Counted from the stretch's first letter, positions 1 to 8,970 are shown. The stretch: 64,000 nt of DNA from Sulfitobacter geojensis (GCF_000622325.1 NZ_JASE01000005.1:1922001-1986000); one strand, 5' to 3'. Numbers and translations are program-made. The notes: generated by a model not told the origin, from the letters alone.

Positions 1-777
1 GATGTTGCGACGTCCATCACAGACGAGATCGCCGTGGTGATGTTGACCGAAGTGGATTACCGTACGGGCCGGATGCATGACATGAAGGCGCTGACCAAGT
101 TGGCCCATGACGCGGGTGCGGTGATGGTTTGGGATCTGGCGCATTCGGCGGGGGCCATTCCGGTGGATCTGGCGGCATCCAATTGCGAATTTGCCGTCGG
201 CTGTACCTACAAATATCTTAATGGCGGCCCGGGTGCGCCCGCATTTATCTATGTGCGCCCTGATCTGGCCGACACGGCAGAACCGGCGTTAAGCGGGTGG
301 CTGGGGCATGCGAACCCGTTTGATTTTGACCTGCATTACACCCCCGGCAAGGGGATCGAGCGGATGCGGGTTGGCACACCGCCGGTGTTACAGATGGCAG
401 CCCTTGAAGAGGCGATGAAGGTTTGGGACGGGGTGGATATGGCGGATGTGCGCCGCGCCTCTCTTGATCTGCAAGAACAGTTTATCAAAGAAGTCGAGCA
501 GGCGGTGCCACAGCTGGAATTGGCGAGCCCGCGCGATCCGCAAGCGCGCGGTTCGCAAGTGTCTTTCAGGTTCGAACACGGCTATGCGGCGATGCAGGCG
601 GTGATTGATCGCGGTGTGATCGGCGATTTCCGCGCGCCCGACATCATGCGCTTTGGCTTTACACCGCTTTATCTGGATGCGGCCGATGTGACGGCGGCCG
701 TGGCTGTGATCAAGGATGTGATGACCAACGCCCTGTGGGACGATCCCAAATACAAGGTGCGTGGTCGCGTGACCTGA
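1..777 (+). CDS. kynU: Kynureninase, 3' part (gene starts before the window)
   Basis: Kynureninase cleaves kynurenine or 3-hydroxykynurenine to anthranilate or 3-hydroxyanthranilate plus alanine in tryptophan breakdown, using PLP in the cytoplasm. The frame is open from base 1, so the start lies upstream. What is present is the C-terminal two thirds of a fold-type I aminotransferase-like enzyme. The motif CTYKYLNGGPGAP holds the PLP-binding lysine, whose codon is at 211-213, and the segment VWDLAHSAG supplies the aspartate that pairs with the pyridine ring. The stop codon is three bases from the convergent znuB gene, with no terminator between them. The family assignment is firm; whether tryptophan 2,3-dioxygenase or formamidase genes lie upstream cannot be seen. 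Confidence 0.93.
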   Translation, partial: DVATSITDEIAVVMLTEVDYRTGRMHDMKALTKLAHDAGAVMVWDLAHSAGAIPVDLAASNCEFAVGCTYKYLNGGPGAPAFIYVRPDLADTAEPALSGWLGHANPFDFDLHYTPGKGIERMRVGTPPVLQMAALEEAMKVWDGVDMADVRRASLDLQEQFIKEVEQAVPQLELASPRDPQARGSQVSFRFEHGYAAMQAVIDRGVIGDFRAPDIMRFGFTPLYLDAADVTAAVAVIKDVMTNALWDDPKYKVRGRVT

Positions 778-780
778 GCC

Positions 781-1572
781 CTAGCGGGCGCGCAGCAGCG
801 GCGACAGGCTGGTCGAGATCGCGAACAGCACTGCGGCGGCTGTGACAATGCTGGGACCGGTTGGCGTATCAAAGCGGAACGACGCCAGCAGACCCGCCCC
901 AACGGCAACCGCACCCAGCATCATCGCACAAAGCGCCATCATTTCGGGCGTGCGCGCGAAGGGGCGGGCAGCGGCCGCAGGGATCACCAGCATGGCGGCG
1001 ATTAACAGCGCCCCGACGACCTTAAGCGCCACCGCCACGGTAAGTGCCAAAGCCAGCGTCAGGATCAGCTGTTCACGGCGTGGTTTACCCCCCGATGCCG
1101 TGGCGAGGTCGGGGTTCAGGGTGGCGGTCAGCAACGCCTGCCAACGCCACAAAAGCAACAGCGCGACAAGGATGGCACCGCTCCAGATCAGGATGACATC
1201 GCGTTGGGTCACCGCCAGAATATCCCCGAACAGATAAGCCGAAAGATCGACCCGTTGTCCCGGCACCAAGGACACCGCGACCAGCCCAAGCGCCAGTCCG
1301 GCATGGGCCAGAACGCCAAGCAGGGCATCGGTGCTGATGTGACGTTCGGACAGGCTGCTGACGATCAGGGCCATGGCAAGGGCAACCACCAGCACGCCCG
1401 CAATCACCGGCAAATCCATTGCCAGCGCCAGCGCGACGCCCAGCAAGGAGGCATGGCTGGTGGCATCGCCGAAATAGGCCATGCGCCGCCAGATCACAAA
1501 GCACCCCAGAGGGGCGGCGGCAAGTGCGACACCAAGACCGGCAAGGGCCGCGCGTAAGATAAAATCGTCCAT
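781..1572 (-). CDS. znuB: Zinc ABC transporter permease ZnuB
   Basis: This is the integral membrane channel subunit of the high-affinity zinc importer, 263 residues, of the ABC-3 (metal) permease family. It is hydrophobic along its whole length with several predicted membrane helices. The segment GDATSHASLLGVALA near residue 40 and the run VVGALLIAAMLVIPAAAAR near residue 195 are typical of the family. The start codon overlaps the znuC stop by one base (TGATG), so translation is probably coupled in a zur-znuC-znuB operon. Zinc rather than manganese is inferred from the linked zur and the His-rich ZnuA. It should be repressed by Zur when zinc is plentiful. Confidence 0.93.
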   Translation of the reverse strand: MDDFILRAALAGLGVALAAAPLGCFVIWRRMAYFGDATSHASLLGVALALAMDLPVIAGVLVVALAMALIVSSLSERHISTDALLGVLAHAGLALGLVAVSLVPGQRVDLSAYLFGDILAVTQRDVILIWSGAILVALLLLWRWQALLTATLNPDLATASGGKPRREQLILTLALALTVAVALKVVGALLIAAMLVIPAAAARPFARTPEMMALCAMMLGAVAVGAGLLASFRFDTPTGPSIVTAAAVLFAISTSLSPLLRAR

Positions 1573-2321
1573 CAGTGTGTATGCTCGTGGCTGTGGTCAT
1601 GATCGTGGTCGTGGTGATGCGCGTGATCGTGCTGGTGACGATACAGCGCCAGCGTGCCCTGTGTCCCGTCGCCAAACAACGCGCGGTATTCGGGTGCGTC
1701 CGCCACGGTTTCGGGGGTGCCTTCGCAACAGATATGACCGCTCAGGCACAGCACACGGTCCGACGCCGCCATCACCACATGCAAATCGTGGCTGACCATC
1801 AACACTGCAAGGTTCAGCTCGCGGCGGACCTGTTCGATCTGGCGATAGAATGCGGCGGCACCGGGTTGATCCAGCCCTTGTGTCGCCTCGTCCAGGATCA
1901 GGATATCGGGCCGGCCCAACAAGGCGCGCGCAAGCAAAACCCGCTGGAACTGACCGCCGGACAAGGCCGCCATCTGCGCGTCGCGCAACTCCGGCACACC
2001 GGCGCGGGACAGGGCGGCCATGATGTCATCGGATTTTTGCCGGTGGGGCAGGTTCAGAAACCTGTGCACGGTCAGCGGCAGGGTCGCATCGATGTGCAGT
2101 TTTTGCGGCACATAGCCGATGCGCAAACCGCGGGCCCGTGTGACACTGCCCGACACCGGTGCCAAAGCCCCGATCAACGCCCGCAGCAGACTGGATTTAC
2201 CCGATCCGTTGGGGCCGACGATGGTGACAATCTCGCCCCGTTCAATCGAAAAGCTTACGTCGCGCAATACCGGCGTACCGCGATATCCAAGGGTCAGGTT
2301 TCGGGTCTCGATCAGGCTCAT
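1572..2321 (-). CDS. znuC: Zinc ABC transporter ATPase ZnuC, with His-rich tail
   Basis: ATPase that drives ZnuB-mediated zinc import at the inner membrane face, 249 residues from the start chosen here. Walker A (GPNGSGKS) is at residues 36-43, the signature LSGGQ lies near residue 140, followed by the Walker B run DILILDEATQG. The open frame extends nine codons upstream, but the ATG at 2319-2321 overlaps the zur stop by four bases (ATGA) and begins the conserved sequence MSLIETRNL, so I use it. The last 20 or so residues are nearly all His and Asp, an unusual tail that may bind zinc or sense it at the cytoplasmic face; that role is inference. Confidence 0.95.
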   Translation of the reverse strand: MSLIETRNLTLGYRGTPVLRDVSFSIERGEIVTIVGPNGSGKSSLLRALIGALAPVSGSVTRARGLRIGYVPQKLHIDATLPLTVHRFLNLPHRQKSDDIMAALSRAGVPELRDAQMAALSGGQFQRVLLARALLGRPDILILDEATQGLDQPGAAAFYRQIEQVRRELNLAVLMVSHDLHVVMAASDRVLCLSGHICCEGTPETVADAPEYRALFGDGTQGTLALYRHQHDHAHHHDHDHDHSHEHTH

Positions 2322-2797
2322 GCGGCAATATCCTGACAAGCGGGGCAAAGCCCTTCGGCTTCGACAACTGTGCGTTCGATCTGAAACCCTGCCGCAACGG
2401 CCGCGTCATCCAGCCGGCCCTTCGCGACGGCAGTGTCTGCTTCGGCCACGGATTTGCAGGCCCGACAAATCAGAAAGGCGGGCATTGTGCATTCCCCCAA
2501 ATGCGCACAGGCAATATAGGCGTTAAGCGCCTCGATTTTATGAGCAAATCCGGCCTTCACCAAAAAGTCCAGCGCGCGGTAGGCGACGGGGGGTTGCGTG
2601 CCCATGCCTTCGGTCGCCAGCACAGCCAGCAAATCATAGGCCCCCAAAGCGCGGTGATCCGCCAACAGGATTTCCAGCGCGCGGCGGCGTACCGGCGTCA
2701 AACGCAGGCCCTTGTCGGCGCAGTGGCTGTCCGCCTTTTGCAACGTGTCCGCGACGCAGCTGTGATGGTCGTGCGGGGCAAAACCGATGGTGCTCAT
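2318..2797 (-). CDS. zur: Zinc uptake regulator Zur (Fur family)
   Basis: Zinc-responsive repressor of 159 residues in the Fur superfamily. The N-terminal half is a winged helix (segment RLTPVRRRALEILLADHRALGAYDLLAVL). The C-terminal half has the dimerisation and metal region, with two CxxC pairs (CRAC and CPAC) that make the structural zinc site, and a His/Cys-rich stretch around CAHLGEC. It is the first gene of the minus-strand operon with znuC and znuB and is divergent from znuA. The palindrome at 2825-2838 lies between the two starts and would let Zur control both directions, including its own synthesis. Zur rather than Fur is chosen from this context and is well supported. Confidence 0.94.
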   Translation of the reverse strand: MSTIGFAPHDHHSCVADTLQKADSHCADKGLRLTPVRRRALEILLADHRALGAYDLLAVLATEGMGTQPPVAYRALDFLVKAGFAHKIEALNAYIACAHLGECTMPAFLICRACKSVAEADTAVAKGRLDDAAVAAGFQIERTVVEAEGLCPACQDIAA

Positions 2798-2824
2798 GTC
2801 CGTTCTCCTGATGTCGGGTATTGA

Positions 2825-2838
2825 TATGTTATAACATA
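2825..2838. promoter_or_regulatory. Zur-type operator between zur and znuA
   Basis: A perfect 14-base palindrome, TATGTTATAACATA, lies in the 80-base gap between the divergent zur and znuA starts, 28 bases from the zur ATG and 40 from the znuA ATG. Alphaproteobacterial Zur sites have the core ATGTTATAACAT, which is present exactly. Zinc-loaded Zur is expected to sit here and repress both transcripts. Confidence 0.85.
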
Positions 2839-2877
2839 CACGCTAGCAAGCCTTCAAATTTCATATGGAGATATCCC

Positions 2878-4083
2878 ATGCGTCTACTCCCCTTTGCCTT
2901 GCTCTTTCTGCCTGCCATGGCGCGGGCCGAAGTGCCTGTTGTTGCTGTCGATATTGCGCCGGTACACAGCCTTATTGCCCGCGTGATGCAGGGGGTCGGC
3001 ACGCCTGATCTGGTGATTCCCCCCGGTGCGTCGCCGCATGGTTACGCGATGCGCCCCTCCGAAGCGCGCAGCCTGAGCAAGGCAGATCTCGTGGTCTGGG
3101 TAGGAGCCGGATTGACACCGTGGCTGGCTGAACCGCTTGACGCTTTGGCACCGAATGCGCGCAAGCTGGCACTGATGGAAGCGGAAGGCGTGTCGTTGCT
3201 GGCGTTCCGCGAAGGGGTCGGTTTTGAAGGGGGGCATGATCACGATCACGCGGCCCATGACGATGAGCACCATGACGATGATGCGCATGATGGTCATGAT
3301 CACGCAGCAGAAGGTCATGAGGAACACGCGCACAAGGATGACGGTCACGAAGGTCACGCGCATGATGGCGACCATGAGGGCCACGAAGATCACGCCGATC
3401 ATGTGGGTCACGAAGATCACGATGGGCATGAAGATCACGACGATCACGATGGGCATGAAGATCACGACGATCATGAGGGGCACGAAAATCACGAAGATCA
3501 TGCAGAACACGAAGATCACGAAGAGCATGATGGCCACGAGGGGCACGCCCACGGCGGTGGCGCAGAGGCTCGTGACCCACATATCTGGCTGGACCCTGAA
3601 AATGCCGCCGCCTCTCTTTCGGCAATTGCACAGGCGTTGGCCGATTTGGACCCCGAAAATGCGGCAATCTATCGCGAAAACGCCCAAGACGGGCGTGCGG
3701 AGATGGAGATTTTGAGCAAACAGATCGCGCAGCGCCTCCAAGGTGCCAAGGGCCGCTCCTTTATAGTGTTCCACGACGCGTTCCATTATTTCGAAGCGCG
3801 TTTCGACGTTGAGGCCGTCGCGGCGGTCAGTGCCGGTGATGCCGCTACGCCGGGGCCTGCGCGGGTGTCCGAGTTGCGCACAAAAATCGAAAGTGCCGCG
3901 CCGGTCTGCGCTTTTGCCGAGCCGCAGATGAACACATCGCTGTTGCAAACCGTGCTTGAGGGACAAAGCACAAAACTCGCGACGCTTGATCCCTTGGGGG
4001 TCTCCCTGCCTTTGGGACCCGACCTTTACCCGGATTTGATGTTGGTGCTTGGCGGGGCCATCGCTGATTGTCTCGCCCCCTAA
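2878..4083 (+). CDS. znuA: Zinc-binding periplasmic protein ZnuA with very long His-rich loop
   Basis: Periplasmic zinc receptor of the cluster A-I solute-binding family, 401 residues. The start at 2878 gives a clean signal peptide (MRLLPFALLFLPAMARA) and has GGAG eight bases upstream; an upstream in-frame start would put the Zur operator inside the gene. Metal ligands are in the conserved segments PHGYAMRPSEA, DPHIWLDPEN and FHDAFHYFE. Residues 120-225 form a low-complexity loop in which about one residue in three is His and most others are Asp, Glu or Gly. ZnuA proteins normally carry a shorter His loop that captures zinc for the main site; this one is about 106 residues. Divergent from zur and probably repressed by it. 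Confidence 0.95.
   Translation: MRLLPFALLFLPAMARAEVPVVAVDIAPVHSLIARVMQGVGTPDLVIPPGASPHGYAMRPSEARSLSKADLVVWVGAGLTPWLAEPLDALAPNARKLALMEAEGVSLLAFREGVGFEGGHDHDHAAHDDEHHDDDAHDGHDHAAEGHEEHAHKDDGHEGHAHDGDHEGHEDHADHVGHEDHDGHEDHDDHDGHEDHDDHEGHENHEDHAEHEDHEEHDGHEGHAHGGGAEARDPHIWLDPENAAASLSAIAQALADLDPENAAIYRENAQDGRAEMEILSKQIAQRLQGAKGRSFIVFHDAFHYFEARFDVEAVAAVSAGDAATPGPARVSELRTKIESAAPVCAFAEPQMNTSLLQTVLEGQSTKLATLDPLGVSLPLGPDLYPDLMLVLGGAIADCLAP
3235..3552 (+). repeat. Low-complexity tandem repeat encoding the ZnuA His/Asp/Glu loop
   Basis: The DNA under ZnuA residues 120-225 is a degenerate array of GAY-CAY and GGN-CAY codons with a basic period of nine bases (xxH) and local 27-base units encoding DGHEDHDDH, repeated nearly identically around 3420-3480. 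It keeps frame throughout. Long spurious frames on both strands cross it because stops are absent from the repeat. Slippage between repeat units is the likely origin of its length. Confidence 0.85.
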
Positions 4084-4465
4084 GGTCGCGCACGATCATT
4101 TCCTATTCACAGCGCCTTTGCGGGCGCATTTTGCCCGCCCCGCGGCCGGGGCGGGCTTGGCTTAACCGCTAGCGGGCGAAGCCCCGCAGGTTGCATCCCA
4201 TTTCAGCAATTGCGAACAATTTTATGTGTTGCGCCGCCAAAGGGGCGCGAACCGGTCAGCCGCCGCAAAACCCTGTGCCGCTTGCGCCCGCCTTTGTGAA
4301 AGCAGTGTTAACGAATTCCTAAATAAGCTCGGGTAAGGCAAATAGGGTGCAGGTAACGGTCCCCCATCGCGGTGCCCCCCCTTGAAGGTCCCTCTGCCCG
4401 CGACTAATCTGTTAGCAACGGTTCTGCGGGTATGGTCCCTCAGACGCAGATACAGGCAAGTACAG
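4084..4465. other. Intergenic region between znuA and clpP
   Basis: This gap of 382 bases has no convincing gene. A small hairpin at 4112-4127 followed by ATTTTG and a strong GC palindrome at 4133-4156 (arms GCCCGCCCC and GGGGCGGGC, six-base loop) probably end znuA transcription, though the second lacks a U tract. The remainder should hold the clpP promoter; a weak RpoH-like element is listed separately. Nothing else was recognised. Confidence 0.5.
4381..4410 (+). promoter_or_regulatory. Possible heat-shock (RpoH-type) promoter of clpP
   Basis: CTTGAA at 4381-4386 is followed after about 19 bases by CTAATCT (4404-4410), resembling the alphaproteobacterial RpoH pattern CTTG-N17/18-CYTATNT with one mismatch and slightly long spacing. 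It lies about 55 bases before the clpP ATG. clp genes are commonly heat-shock induced. The match is imperfect, so this is tentative. Confidence 0.25.
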
Positions 4466-5131
4466 ATGAATGATCCCTATGAAACCTACATGAACCTTGT
4501 CCCGATGGTCGTCGAACAGACGAGCCGCGGCGAACGGGCTTACGATATTTTCTCGCGTTTGTTGAAAGAACGGATCATTTTCATCAATGGCCCGATTCAC
4601 AGCGGAATGAGCCATCTGATCGTGGCGCAGCTGCTGCATCTTGAGGCGGAAAACCCGTCCAAGGAAATCAGCATGTACATCAATTCACCGGGTGGCGAAG
4701 TATCTGCCGGCCTGTCGATCTATGACACGATGCAGTACATTCGCCCGAAAGTATCGACGCTGATCTGTGGCATGGCGGCATCCATGGGGTCGGTCATTGC
4801 AATCGGTGGTGAAAAGGGGATGCGTTTCGCACTGCCCAATGCCGAAGTGATGGTGCACCAGCCCTCCGGTGGGTCACAGGGTAAGGCGACAGATATTCTG
4901 ATCTCCGCACGCCACATCGAACAGACGCGCGAACGGATGTACCAGCTCTATATGAAGCACTCCGGTCAGGACTATGAAACCGTTCAAAAAGCGCTGGATC
5001 GCGACCTGTGGATGACACCGGACGAAGCGCTGGCATGGGGCCATATCGACGAAATCGTCGCGAACCGCGGCAAGGAAGATGACGGCGACGCGCCCAAACC
5101 CAAGCCCAAGAAGGGCAAAGGCGACAAATAA
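4466..5131 (+). CDS. clpP: ATP-dependent Clp protease proteolytic subunit ClpP
   Basis: Serine peptidase subunit of the ClpXP/ClpAP cytoplasmic protease, 221 residues. The catalytic triad is readable: Ser106 in CGMAASMGS, His131 in VMVHQPSGG and Asp180 in LDRDLWM, with the spacing known for E. coli ClpP. The start at ATG 4466 ([10 protein letters not shown]) is chosen; an open extension of 28 codons upstream has no family resemblance. The C-terminus ends in a lysine-rich tail ([11 protein letters not shown]). clpX follows after 124 bases, the usual gene pair. In this group ClpXP is known to degrade cell-cycle regulators such as CtrA. Confidence 0.97.
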   Translation: MNDPYETYMNLVPMVVEQTSRGERAYDIFSRLLKERIIFINGPIHSGMSHLIVAQLLHLEAENPSKEISMYINSPGGEVSAGLSIYDTMQYIRPKVSTLICGMAASMGSVIAIGGEKGMRFALPNAEVMVHQPSGGSQGKATDILISARHIEQTRERMYQLYMKHSGQDYETVQKALDRDLWMTPDEALAWGHIDEIVANRGKEDDGDAPKPKPKKGKGDK

Positions 5132-5255
5132 GCCAGACCTTTAGGCGCTGCGATTTTGCGATTGTAGCGCCCAAGGCACTGGCATAGTGTTTGCGGCAAG
5201 GACCGCGCGTCGAGCGATGGCGCGCAAAATTCACGACAGACCTGAAAGGGCTGAC

Positions 5256-6521
5256 ATGGCGAATAATTCCAGCGGTGATAGCAAAAACACCCTCTACTGT
5301 AGCTTCTGCGGCAAGAGCCAGCATGAGGTGCGCAAGCTTATTGCGGGGCCAACGGTGTTCATCTGTGATGAATGCGTTGAATTGTGTATGGATATCATCC
5401 GCGAAGAGACCAAGGCATCCGGCCTGAAAGCCACCGATGGTGTGCCCACCCCCAAAGACATCTGCGAGGTTCTGGACGATTATGTGATCGGTCAGGCAAC
5501 GGCCAAACGGGTTCTGTCGGTGGCGGTGCACAACCACTACAAACGTCTGAATCACGCCCAGAAGGGTGGCGATATCGAACTGGCGAAATCCAACATTCTG
5601 CTGATCGGTCCAACCGGTTGCGGTAAGACGCTGCTCGCGCAAACGCTGGCGCGGATTCTGGATGTGCCGTTTACTATGGCAGATGCGACCACACTGACCG
5701 AAGCCGGTTATGTGGGCGAAGATGTAGAGAACATCATTCTGAAGCTTTTGCAGGCCTCCGAATATAACGTCGAACGCGCACAGCGCGGCATTGTCTACAT
5801 CGACGAAGTGGACAAGATCACGCGCAAATCCGAAAACCCCTCAATCACCCGCGACGTGTCGGGCGAGGGCGTGCAGCAGGCCTTGCTGAAGTTGATGGAA
5901 GGCACCGTTGCTTCTGTGCCGCCGCAGGGCGGGCGCAAACATCCGCAGCAGGAATTCCTGCAGGTCGACACCACGAACATCCTGTTCATCTGTGGTGGGG
6001 CTTTTGCCGGTCTGGACAAGATCATTGCCGCCCGCGGCAAGGGGTCGGCGATGGGTTTTGGCGCGGACGTCCGCGACAATGACGCCCGTGGCATCGGCGA
6101 GATTTTCACCGATCTTGAGCCCGAAGACCTGTTGAAATTCGGTTTGATCCCGGAATTCGTCGGTCGTCTGCCGGTTTTGGCAACGCTGGAAGATCTGGAC
6201 GAGGACGCGCTGGTGACGATCCTGACGCAGCCCAAAAACGCTTTGGTCAAGCAGTATCAGCGCCTGTTCGAGCTGGAAGATACCCAGCTGAACTTTACCG
6301 ATGATGCGCTGTCTGCCATCGCGAAACGGGCCATTGAACGCAAGACGGGCGCACGTGGATTGCGCTCCATTCTTGAGGATATCCTGCTGGATACGATGTT
6401 CGATCTGCCGGGACTGGATTCGGTCAACGAAGTCGTGGTGAACGAAGAGTCGGTGAATTCCGATGCCGCGCCTTTGATGATCCACGGTGAACCCGAAAAA
6501 GAGCCGGCGACCGCAGGCTAG
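5256..6521 (+). CDS. clpX: ATP-dependent Clp protease ATP-binding subunit ClpX
   Basis: AAA+ unfoldase of 421 residues that recognises substrates and feeds them to ClpP. The N-terminal zinc-binding domain shows Cys15, Cys18, Cys37 and Cys40 (CSFC and CDEC). Walker A is GPTGCGKT at residues 118-125, Walker B is YIDEVDKI, and the pore loop GYVGEDVE is present. The start at 5256 follows GAAAGGG and opens the conserved sequence after a short variable leader; a longer open frame upstream is not conserved. A terminator follows 39 bases after the stop, so clpP-clpX is probably a closed unit. Confidence 0.98.
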   Translation: MANNSSGDSKNTLYCSFCGKSQHEVRKLIAGPTVFICDECVELCMDIIREETKASGLKATDGVPTPKDICEVLDDYVIGQATAKRVLSVAVHNHYKRLNHAQKGGDIELAKSNILLIGPTGCGKTLLAQTLARILDVPFTMADATTLTEAGYVGEDVENIILKLLQASEYNVERAQRGIVYIDEVDKITRKSENPSITRDVSGEGVQQALLKLMEGTVASVPPQGGRKHPQQEFLQVDTTNILFICGGAFAGLDKIIAARGKGSAMGFGADVRDNDARGIGEIFTDLEPEDLLKFGLIPEFVGRLPVLATLEDLDEDALVTILTQPKNALVKQYQRLFELEDTQLNFTDDALSAIAKRAIERKTGARGLRSILEDILLDTMFDLPGLDSVNEVVVNEESVNSDAAPLMIHGEPEKEPATAG

Positions 6522-6559
6522 GGTACCGTGATCTGCACTGTGCAGGTAAGTTTTAGAAA

Positions 6560-6590
6560 GGGCGTGTCTTCGGACGCGCCCTTTTGTTTT
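6560..6590 (+). terminator. Rho-independent terminator after clpX
   Basis: A nine-pair stem (6560-6568 with 6573-6581, one G-U pair) is closed by the stable UUCG tetraloop and followed by TTTTGTTTT. It is placed to end clpP-clpX transcription before the ridA-like gene. Confidence 0.85.
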
Positions 6591-6640
6591 GCAGCGTTGA
6601 AATTGGCGCTGTTTTGATAGCGTAGGACACAAGGGACGTG

Positions 6641-7000
6641 ATGATGAAACGAATACACTCAGGTGGGGAATTCGAAGCGAAGATCGGCTATTGCCGCGCG
6701 GTTGTCGCGGGCGGCTTTGTGCATGTGGCTGGCACCGTGGGGCAGGGGGACGATGTGGTCAGCCAATGCCGCCACGCGCTGGAAGTGATCGGCAAGGCGC
6801 TAGAGGAAGCAGGCGCGAGCTTTGCCGATGCGGTGCGCGTGACCTACATGTTGCCGGATCGGGCCGAATTTGAACCCTGCTGGCCCGTCTTATCAGAAGC
6901 TTTCGGGGCCAACCCGCCCGCGGCAACGATGATCGAATGCGGATTGATCGACCCGAAATACCGGATCGAAATAGAATTAACCGCGGTGCTGCCGGATTAA
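6641..7000 (+). CDS. RidA family protein (reactive intermediate deaminase)
   Basis: A 119-residue member of the YjgF/YER057c/UK114 family. RidA proteins hydrolyse reactive enamine/imine intermediates such as 2-aminoacrylate released by PLP enzymes, as trimers in the cytoplasm. The family core VHVAGTVG, the PPAATMIECGL segment and the arginine in DPKYRIEIEL that binds the substrate carboxylate are all visible. GTG 6638, ATG 6641 and ATG 6644 are all possible starts; AGGG at 6632-6635 best fits one of the ATGs. Its subgroup is uncertain, so I do not assign the name ridA. The stop overlaps the convergent gene by four bases. Confidence 0.88.
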   Translation: MMKRIHSGGEFEAKIGYCRAVVAGGFVHVAGTVGQGDDVVSQCRHALEVIGKALEEAGASFADAVRVTYMLPDRAEFEPCWPVLSEAFGANPPAATMIECGLIDPKYRIEIELTAVLPD

Positions 7001-8793
7001 ACGACCTCTTCGTACCGGTTGCCAAGCCGTTCCTGCACGTCTTTGGGATCAAGCGACACCCAAGGCGTGCCGCCTTTGGCGATGAAACCGGACTCTGCTA
7101 ACGTGTTTTGTAACGCGGGCATGTCCAATTCGCCCATCCACATGCGCGGCTTCGCCGCCCCGCGTGGTTTCCACGAGCGCAGCAAATGAGTGATGCTCAC
7201 GGGTGCGCGGCCGGTGAAGGCCTCCAGATGACGTTCCAGATTGCGGGTCGCACCGGAGGGGCGGCGCACGATCATCGCGATTTCTGTGGCGGGGTCGGCA
7301 ACCATGGCCAACATATGCAAGGTGGATCCCTCGGCCGCGATGATCTGTTTGGCGGCTTTATAGGTCGCGATCTGGTGGTGAATATCGTATTTTTCAGGGT
7401 GATAAATCACGTAGCCTTCAGCGCTCAGATGCTCTTCCAGCTCTGCTTCGCCAATCAGGTTGCCCCGCCCGGATGGTAGTTTGCTGCGGCTCACATAGAG
7501 TTTTTCAGGTCCGTCCGCCTGAATGTCATTCGCAAAATTATTGGCAAAGGCGTCGCGGAAGGTTTGCGTGCCGGTGATCATCGGGCCCAGTCCAAACCCT
7601 TGTCCGGGCACAATCAACCGCTCGACCTGTTCTGCTTCGGGCACGCAAATCACTGGCACATCCGTGCCCATTAGGCCGATAAGATCCTTTTGAAATTGCA
7701 GCACTTCATCGCCGTTGCGCGGGCGTTTGGGCACAAACAGAATACCGTCGATCTTTTCATCAAGATGGGCCAGCGCCCAAAGCCGCGCTGTGCTTTCGAC
7801 CAGAAAATGGCCGAAGTGCATCCATAAAACGCCGCCCCATAGCCACGTGCCTTTGCGGGTTTTCAATGTGCCGTCGGGCATATCAGGTGCGACGGTCAAC
7901 GCCCGCCCGTTGCGCCACAGCGCCCCTTCGGCGTGGTATTTTCCGTCGGCGGTCAGCACACCGGCTTTTTGGACGAACTCCTGCTCAGAAGGGGGCACCA
8001 GAATCGCATTTTCCAACGTGGTGGTTTGCGCGGTCCAAGCGGCATCCGGCAATGGCCCTTGGAGTTTCGCGTCGCGCACACAGGTCCAGACCTGCCGCGT
8101 GCAATGGTCGGGCACTTTGGCAAAACCAGCGTGTTCGAGGATGGATTTGCATTCGCGCATCCCTTCGCGCCCGTATGCATCAGGGTGGAATTCGATGACA
8201 ATGGCGCGGATGCCGTCAAGCGAGGCATGGCGCAGGAATTCAAGCTCGCCCCCTTCGATGTCCATCAACAGGACATCGGGCGCGAGGTCTTTGTGTACCT
8301 CTGCATAATCCGCGGTCGGCACGTCAACGCGGGTGGTCGCACGGCTGTCGGAATCAATCAGCGATGATCCAAGGTAGGAATTGCGAATGTGAAACGCCAT
8401 CGTTTCGGGCGCATCCGGCGCGCTGACCAACACCTCGTTGCGCACCTCGATGGTTTTGGAGAGCCGGTTCAGCTTATAAAGGGCTGTGATGTGTTCGATG
8501 AGGTTTGGATTCGCCTCAAATGACACGACTCTGCTGGGTTTGCCGTTCTTGGCCACAATCGCCCCGACAAGGCCGATGCCCGATCCCATTTCCAGCACCT
8601 TGTCGCCCGCCTGCACCACTTGCAGCGCACCTGCGATTTCCTGTCCCTCATACCGCGCGGCATTGATCCGTTCGATCCGCACCGGCGTCAACATCGGGCT
8701 GTCCGGCACTTTGACCCCGTGGCATTCGGCCACATGTTTGGCAGTCGCCTTTTTTGCGAGCGCTGTTTCGGGTTTGGCGGTTTTGGCAGGCAT
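6997..8793 (-). CDS. FkbM methyltransferase / GT61 glycosyltransferase two-domain protein
   Basis: A 598-residue protein with two domains. Residues 1 to about 240 are an FkbM-type SAM methyltransferase: EMGSGIGLVGAIVA is the cofactor loop and DIEGGELEFL the family signature. Residues about 270-598 match the DUF563/GT61 glycosyltransferase family, with WMHFGHFLVES, KLYVSRSKLP and AAEGSTLHML. Such proteins usually build or decorate surface polysaccharides; the acceptor here is unknown. ATG 8793 is chosen because GGAG precedes it at proper spacing and the 74-codon upstream extension is non-conserved and Cys/Arg-rich. No glycan cluster surrounds it. It is convergent with the RidA gene. Confidence 0.82.
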   Translation of the reverse strand: MPAKTAKPETALAKKATAKHVAECHGVKVPDSPMLTPVRIERINAARYEGQEIAGALQVVQAGDKVLEMGSGIGLVGAIVAKNGKPSRVVSFEANPNLIEHITALYKLNRLSKTIEVRNEVLVSAPDAPETMAFHIRNSYLGSSLIDSDSRATTRVDVPTADYAEVHKDLAPDVLLMDIEGGELEFLRHASLDGIRAIVIEFHPDAYGREGMRECKSILEHAGFAKVPDHCTRQVWTCVRDAKLQGPLPDAAWTAQTTTLENAILVPPSEQEFVQKAGVLTADGKYHAEGALWRNGRALTVAPDMPDGTLKTRKGTWLWGGVLWMHFGHFLVESTARLWALAHLDEKIDGILFVPKRPRNGDEVLQFQKDLIGLMGTDVPVICVPEAEQVERLIVPGQGFGLGPMITGTQTFRDAFANNFANDIQADGPEKLYVSRSKLPSGRGNLIGEAELEEHLSAEGYVIYHPEKYDIHHQIATYKAAKQIIAAEGSTLHMLAMVADPATEIAMIVRRPSGATRNLERHLEAFTGRAPVSITHLLRSWKPRGAAKPRMWMGELDMPALQNTLAESGFIAKGGTPWVSLDPKDVQERLGNRYEEVV

Positions 8794-8970
8794 TACGATT
8801 GTCTCCGTTTTGGGAACAATAGCTTTGCAGGCAATCAGGGCCAATGACTTTGGGAAATATGCAAAATTTGCGCACCTCACACGAGTCTTTGCCGCAACAC
8901 TTGTACAGGTCTGCTGGACGCGGCGCGCGCACTGGTGCATAACCGGTTCAAGTTGAGCGCGGAGAGCATC

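Noticed and set aside
3235-3552. Periodic repeats resembling a CRISPR array
   Set aside because: There are no unique spacers, the period is nine bases and in frame with znuA, and no cas genes are present.
2884-3966. Long minus-strand frames opposite znuA
   Set aside because: The His/Asp codon repeat has few stops in any frame; the plus-strand ZnuA has a signal peptide, family motifs and ribosome-binding site.
4133-4156. GC palindrome after znuA as a standard rho-independent terminator
   Set aside because: The stem is strong but neither strand has a U tract, so I only noted it within the intergenic entry.
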